Assembly (NCBI GenBank): GCA_963698405.1
Contig: CAVOQT010000004.1
Coordinates: forward strand, 47,309-111,308
Direction: 5' to 3'
Source of the DNA: SHZI01 sp963698405
Lineage (GTDB): Bacteria; Pseudomonadota; Gammaproteobacteria; Steroidobacterales; GCA-2729495
DNA: 64,000 nt
The notes beneath the pieces were generated by a model. It ran no database searches and was not told the origin of the DNA. It saw only the letters and a list, made by a program, of their open reading frames with translations. Both the position numbers and the translations under genes were made by a program. Positions 59,630 to 64,000 of this stretch are shown here, piece after piece; the stretch's first letter is position 1; each line of letters begins with the position of its first letter.

Positions 59630-60826
59630 TCAGGATTTGGCGCGCACTGTGCGGCTCATTTCGCGGCTGAGTGCGTCTGCCTTGTCGGTTTTTTCCCAGG
59701 TGAAATTGGCTTCCTGGCGACCAAAATGACCATAGGTGGCGGTGGCGCGGTAGATCGGACGATGCAGGTCCAGCATTTCGCGGATACCGTAGGGCGTCAG
59801 GTCGAAATGCTTGCGCACGATCTGCGTCAGACGATCTGACTCGAGCTTGCCGGTGCCGAAGGTCTCGATGCTGACCGAGGTGGGTTCGGCAACACCGATC
59901 GCATAGGACACCTGCACCTCGCAGCGTTCGGCAAGGCCGGCTGCAACGATGTTCTTGGCGACGTAGCGTGCGGCATAGGCGGCAGAGCGATCGACCTTGG
60001 TCGGATCCTTGCCGGAAAATGCACCGCCGCCATGGCGGGCCATGCCGCCATAGGTATCGACGATGATCTTGCGCCCGGTGAGCCCGCAGTCGCCCATCGG
60101 TCCGCCGATCACGAAGGTACCGGTCGGGTTGATGTGGATCTTGTCCTGCCGGAGCGATGCAAACCACTTCTTGCCGATGACCGGCTTGAGGATCTCCTCG
60201 ATCACTGCCTCACGCAGCGCCTTCTGCTTGACGCCGGGTGCGTGCTGGGTCGAGAGTACGACCGCATCGAGACCGACCGGTCGGTCATCTTCATAAACGA
60301 CGGTAACCTGGCTCTTGGCATCCGGGCGCAGCCAGGGCAGCTTGCCCTTCTTGCGGATCTCCGATTGCCGCTTCACCAGTCGATGTGCGAGCGTGATCGG
60401 CAGTGGCATCAGCACGTCTGTCTCGTTGGCCGCATAGCCAAACATCATGCCCTGATCGCCGGCACCCTGTTTGCGCTGCTCGCGCTTTGATGCGCCCCTG
60501 GAAATGCCTTGGGCGATATTCGAGGATTGCTTGCCGATGGCGTTGAGAACGCCGCAGGAATTGCCGTCGAAGCCCTTGTCCGAATGGTCGTAGCCGATAT
60601 CGCAGACGACCTGTCGTACCAGCGCCTCCAGGTCGACCCAGGCGTCGGTGGTGATCTCGCCGGAGACCAGCACGAACCCGGTCTTGATCAGTGTTTCGCA
60701 GGCAACCCGGGATTCGGGCTGCTGGGCGAGGATCGCATCGAGGATCGCATCGGAGATCTGGTCCGCCATCTTGTCCGGATGGCCCTCGGCGACAGATTCG
60801 GAGGTAAACAGCTTGCGGTTGGTCAT
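59630..60826 (-). CDS. metK: S-adenosylmethionine synthetase
   Basis: A 398-residue enzyme making SAM from methionine and ATP. Motifs: LFTSESVAEGHPDKMADQIS, GAGDQGMMFGYA (ATP/P-loop), IHINPTGTFVIGGPMGDCGLTGRK and GGGAFSGKDPTKVDRSAAYAAR (both quoted in pieces: GGGAFSGKDPTKVDRS). It has all domains of the family. ATG at 60826 has GGAAG about 8 bases upstream. It is divergent from tkt and upstream of ahcY in the same operon. Confidence 0.96.
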   Translation of the reverse strand: MTNRKLFTSESVAEGHPDKMADQISDAILDAILAQQPESRVACETLIKTGFVLVSGEITTDAWVDLEALVRQVVCDIGYDHSDKGFDGNSCGVLNAIGKQSSNIAQGISRGASKREQRKQGAGDQGMMFGYAANETDVLMPLPITLAHRLVKRQSEIRKKGKLPWLRPDAKSQVTVVYEDDRPVGLDAVVLSTQHAPGVKQKALREAVIEEILKPVIGKKWFASLRQDKIHINPTGTFVIGGPMGDCGLTGRKIIVDTYGGMARHGGGAFSGKDPTKVDRSAAYAARYVAKNIVAAGLAERCEVQVSYAIGVAEPTSVSIETFGTGKLESDRLTQIVRKHFDLTPYGIREMLDLHRPIYRATATYGHFGRQEANFTWEKTDKADALSREMSRTVRAKS

Positions 60827-60983
60827 CTGGTCTTCCGCTGGTGATTGTTCGGGGCGCTGATTATAGGCATAGCTGCTGTCTGGCACGACTCCGGGTTGCG
60901 GCTGCGGCGGCGTTACGCGACAATGCGCGCCGCTCTCCAGACCTGCTCTGCAGGTCCCCATTGCCAATCTTTTTGTGGGTGCA

Positions 60984-63011
60984 ATGACAGCCACAGTTCA
61001 GACAACTCGTTCAGCTGCGGAACGCCGCCATCTGGCCAATGCGGTCCGTGCGCTCGCCATGGATGCGGTCGAGCAGGCCAAGTCAGGTCATCCCGGTATG
61101 CCGATGGGCATGGCGGATATCGCGGAAGTGCTCTGGAATGATTTCCTGCGGCATAACCCGGCCAACCCCGTCTGGCCAGGTCGCGACCGCTTCGTTCTGT
61201 CAAATGGCCACGGCTCAATGCTGCTGTATGCCGTGCTGCATCTGACGGGTTACGCATTGTCGATCGACGATCTGCGGCGTTTTCGTCAACTGGGGTCGCA
61301 TACAGCAGGCCACCCGGAACGGGATCTGCATCTGGGTATCGAAACGACCACTGGCCCGCTGGGGCAGGGCGTGGCCAATGCGGTGGGTCTCGCGTTGGCC
61401 GAGCAGCTGCTGGCGGCTGAGTTCAATCGGCCTGGCTATCCCGTGGTCGATCACCATACTTATGTATTTCTGGGCGATGGCTGCCTCATGGAAGGTATCT
61501 CCCATGAGGCCTGCTCGCTGGCCGGTACGCTGGGTCTCGGCAAGCTGATATGCCTTTATGATGACAACGGCATCTCGATCGATGGCCATGTACAAGCCTG
61601 GTTCAGCGACGATACGCCGGGCCGCTTCGAGGCTTATGGCTGGCAGGTGATTCGTGGCGTGGACGGACATGATCCGGTGGCAATTCGCACTGCGATCGAG
61701 GCTGCGCGTACCGAAACAGGCCGGCCGTCGCTGATCTGCTGCAAGACCATCATCGGCTTCGGTGCGCCAAACCGGCAGGGTACCGAGAAGGTACACGGTG
61801 AGGCGCTGGGTGCCGAAGAGATCGCCGCTGCGCGCAAGAGCCTGGGCTGGGATTTTCCGCCATTCGAAATTCCGTCGGCCGTCAGTACGGCATGGGATGC
61901 GCGGCCGGCCGGTGCGCAACTTGAACAGCAGTGGCGTGATCTCTTTAGCGACTATGGTCGCGAGCATCCGCAGCTGGCTGCCGAATTCACGCGGCGTATG
62001 GCGGGTGTCTTGCCAGCCAGCTGGCCTGCGCATGCTGCGGCAGTGATAGAGAAGATTGCCGGCGAGACAGCCCCCAAAGCCACGCGCAAGTCGTCGGAGG
62101 ATGCGCTCAATGCCTTTGCGCCTGCCTTGCCCGAGTTCATTGGCGGCTCCGCCGATCTGACCGGCTCGAACCTCACCCGCGTCAAGAACGCCGTGACCAT
62201 CAAGCCGGGCCATGTCGCCGGCAACTACATCTCCTGGGGCGTGCGTGAATTCGGCATGGCTGCCGCGATGAACGGCATCGCCCTGCACGGTGGCCTGCTG
62301 CCGTTTGGCGGTACCTTCCTGACCTTCTCCGATTACTCACGCAATGCGCTGCGCATGGCTGCGCTGATGGAAATCCGCGTCATTCATGTGTTCACACATG
62401 ATTCCATCGGCCTGGGTGAGGATGGCCCCACTCATCAGCCCGTCGAACACACGGCCAGCCTGCGCCTGATCCCGAACATGTGCGTGTGGCGGCCCTGCGA
62501 CGCAGTTGAAACCGCCGTCGCATGGCAGGACGCCATCGAACGGGACAAGGGCCCCACAAGTCTCATACTGACCCGGCAGGCGCTGCCGCCGCAGTCACGA
62601 ACGCCGGCACAGATCGCGGCCATTCGGCGCGGGGGCTATGTACTGCGCGATGCTGCGAAGATCGACCTGATCCTGATCGCAACCGGATCTGAAGTCGCAC
62701 TCGCCAACGCAGCTGCAGACCTGCTCACCGCCAAGGGGCATGCTGTGCGGGTCGTGTCCATGCCCTCGACTACCGTATTTGCCGCGCAGGATGCTGCTTA
62801 CCGTGAGTCCGTGCTGCCTGCAGCGGTGAGTAAGCGCGTGGCCGTCGAAGCCGGCGTGACCGATGGCTGGTACCGTTGGGTCGGTACAACGGGCCGGGTC
62901 TGCGGACTGGATACTTTCGGCAAGTCGGCACCCGCGCCGGAATTGTTCCGCCATTTCGGTTTTACGCCGGAGCATGTCGCGCAGCTCGCCTTGGAGTTGC
63001 TGGCTACCTGA
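60984..63011 (+). CDS. tkt: transketolase
   Basis: A 675-residue thiamine-diphosphate enzyme of the non-oxidative pentose-phosphate pathway. Motifs: SGHPGMPMGMADIAEVLW, GSHTAGHPE, GPLGQGVANAVGLA, the ThDP motif GDGCLMEGISHEACSLAG, and in the second domain GVREFGMAAAMNGIALHGG and HDSIGLGEDGPTHQPVEH. ATG at 60984 is the first good start (GTG at 60975 also in frame). The ribosome site is weak. gap follows 23 bases later, so tkt-gap form an operon feeding the Calvin/pentose-phosphate/glycolytic junction. Confidence 0.96.
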   Translation: MTATVQTTRSAAERRHLANAVRALAMDAVEQAKSGHPGMPMGMADIAEVLWNDFLRHNPANPVWPGRDRFVLSNGHGSMLLYAVLHLTGYALSIDDLRRFRQLGSHTAGHPERDLHLGIETTTGPLGQGVANAVGLALAEQLLAAEFNRPGYPVVDHHTYVFLGDGCLMEGISHEACSLAGTLGLGKLICLYDDNGISIDGHVQAWFSDDTPGRFEAYGWQVIRGVDGHDPVAIRTAIEAARTETGRPSLICCKTIIGFGAPNRQGTEKVHGEALGAEEIAAARKSLGWDFPPFEIPSAVSTAWDARPAGAQLEQQWRDLFSDYGREHPQLAAEFTRRMAGVLPASWPAHAAAVIEKIAGETAPKATRKSSEDALNAFAPALPEFIGGSADLTGSNLTRVKNAVTIKPGHVAGNYISWGVREFGMAAAMNGIALHGGLLPFGGTFLTFSDYSRNALRMAALMEIRVIHVFTHDSIGLGEDGPTHQPVEHTASLRLIPNMCVWRPCDAVETAVAWQDAIERDKGPTSLILTRQALPPQSRTPAQIAAIRRGGYVLRDAAKIDLILIATGSEVALANAAADLLTAKGHAVRVVSMPSTTVFAAQDAAYRESVLPAAVSKRVAVEAGVTDGWYRWVGTTGRVCGLDTFGKSAPAPELFRHFGFTPEHVAQLALELLAT

Positions 63012-63033
63012 AGATTTTTTGAGGAGTGCGTCT

Positions 63034-64000
63034 GATGCCTGTCAAAGTTGCCATCAATGGTTATGGCCGAATCGGCCGCAATGTACTGCGTGCGCTGTAT
63101 GAATCGAAGCGTACTGGCGAGATTTCCATCGTCGCGATCAACGATCTGGGTGACGCGAAGACCAACGCGCATCTGACCAAATACGATACGGCGCACGGCA
63201 AGTTTCCCGGCACCGTCGCCGTTGAAGGCGATTACATGCTGGTCAACGGTGACAAGATCCGTGTGCTGGCCAAGCGCAATCCGGCAGAACTGCCTTGGGC
63301 TGAACTGGGCGTCGATGTAGTACTCGAGTGCACCGGCTTCTTTGCCAGCAAGGAAAAATCCAGTGCCCACCTGCAGGCTGGTGCCAAAAAGGTCGTGATC
63401 TCCGCCCCGGGCGGCAAGGATGTCGATGCGACCATCGTCTACGGCGTCAATCACAAGTCGCTGAAGGCCGCGCACACGGTCATTTCCAACGCCTCCTGCA
63501 CGACCAACTGCCTGGCGCCGCTGGTCAAGCCGCTGCATGACAAGATCGGTCTGGTCACTGGCCTGATGACCACCATTCATGCCTATACAAATGACCAGGT
63601 GCTCACCGACGTTTATCACGAGGACTTGCGGCGTGCGCGTTCCGCCACCATGTCGATGATCCCGACCAAGACGGGCGCAGCAGCGGCCGTCGGACTGGTT
63701 TTGCCGGAGCTGAACGGCAAGCTGGATGGTTTCGCCATGCGCGTACCCACCATCAATGTGTCGATCGTCGATCTCACCTTCACGGCGGCGCGCGCTACCA
63801 GCGTTGAAGAGGTGAACGGCATTCTCAAGGCGGCGTCCGAGGGTGAACTCAAGGGGATACTCGGCTACAACACCGAGCCGCTGGTATCGGTGGACTTCAA
63901 TCACGATCCGCGCAGCTCGATATTTGATTCGACCCAGACCCGCGTCGGTGGCGGAACACTCGTCAAGGTGCTGAGCTGGTACGACAACGAGTGGGGCTTC
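63034..64000 (+). CDS. gap: glyceraldehyde-3-phosphate dehydrogenase (cut at window end)
   Basis: The first 322 residues of a glyceraldehyde-3-phosphate dehydrogenase, missing only the last few residues. The NAD-binding start VKVAINGYGRIGRNVLRAL, the catalytic SNASCTTNCLAPL (Cys about residue 153), the phosphate-site HAYTNDQVLTD, and SWYDNEWGF near the end are all present. The ATG at 63034 has GAGGAG about 8 bases upstream. It is downstream of tkt in the same operon. Confidence 0.96.

Noticed and set aside
59577..60167. Continuation of the ahcY frame far upstream through metK
   Set aside because: The in-frame extension runs through metK coding sequence. The family start of AhcY is ATG at 59576 and metK is complete in another frame.

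Overview
The window is a gene-dense, GC-rich bacterial chromosome segment made almost entirely of housekeeping genes. Gene content and order point to a gammaproteobacterium. The evidence is the rpsU-yqeY-dnaG-rpoD block divergent from tsaD, waaA/hldE for Gram-negative LPS, mpl, a split class II ribonucleotide reductase of the Pseudomonas type, and cysI with DUF2849/DUF934 partners. A PEP-CTERM protein, a K+-independent H+-pyrophosphatase and a PPi-type phosphofructokinase suggest an environmental lineage. I cannot name the genus.

Layout. 1-2.3 kb: oxidative pentose-phosphate genes gnd (tail), zwf (frameshifted) and pgl. 2.3-4.3 kb: a short-chain dehydrogenase, a decayed thioesterase and a PEP-CTERM protein. 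4.5-7.0 kb: sulfite reductase operon. 7.1-9.2 kb: a putative 53-residue membrane protein, a cysteine-rich protein and a YihY-type membrane protein. 9.2-14.1 kb: TGS GTPase, a periplasmic protein, lon (with a sigma-32-like promoter) and a coiled-coil membrane protein. 14.2-18.4 kb: ABC-2 exporter (frameshifted permease), amino acid permease, VOC protein. 18.4-22.2 kb: glycine-rich RRM protein, terminator, CAU-anticodon tRNA, then a methyltransferase / kinase / FMN glutamate-synthase-domain cassette. 22.2-28.1 kb: rpoD, dnaG, yqeY, rpsU and divergent tsaD. 28.1-34.7 kb: folB, folK, pteridine reductase, MidA, cca, an NDUFA9-like protein and a DegP/Q protease. 35.1-43.0 kb: nrdJ (two genes), hldE, waaA, tolC-like gene (frameshifted), pcm. 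43.2-48.4 kb: GGDEF/EAL protein and an exported-protein operon of unknown role. 48.4-52.7 kb: hppA, PPi-PFK, adk. 52.7-58.1 kb: rnd, membrane protein, mpl, LonN protein, TraB/GumN protein, cpdA. 58.2-64 kb: ahcY, metK, tkt and gap (cut by the window end).

Functional themes. Central carbon metabolism recurs (gnd-zwf-pgl, pfp, hppA, tkt, gap) and the pair hppA/pfp suggests pyrophosphate-linked glycolysis. The methyl cycle (metK, ahcY), folate synthesis (folB, folK, pteridine reductase), LPS core (hldE, waaA), DNA precursor supply (nrdJ) and the macromolecular-synthesis operon are all represented.

Most unusual: four genes (zwf, a thioesterase relic, an ABC permease, a tolC homologue) each carry a one-base insertion that breaks the frame, so either the assembly has +1 errors or these genes are decaying. 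I found no CRISPR array, prophage, insertion sequence or defence island. The best candidates for something undescribed are the three-gene cassette at 19.5-22.2 kb, the exported-protein operon at 45.6-47.9 kb, the small membrane protein at 7.1 kb and the structured hppA leader.
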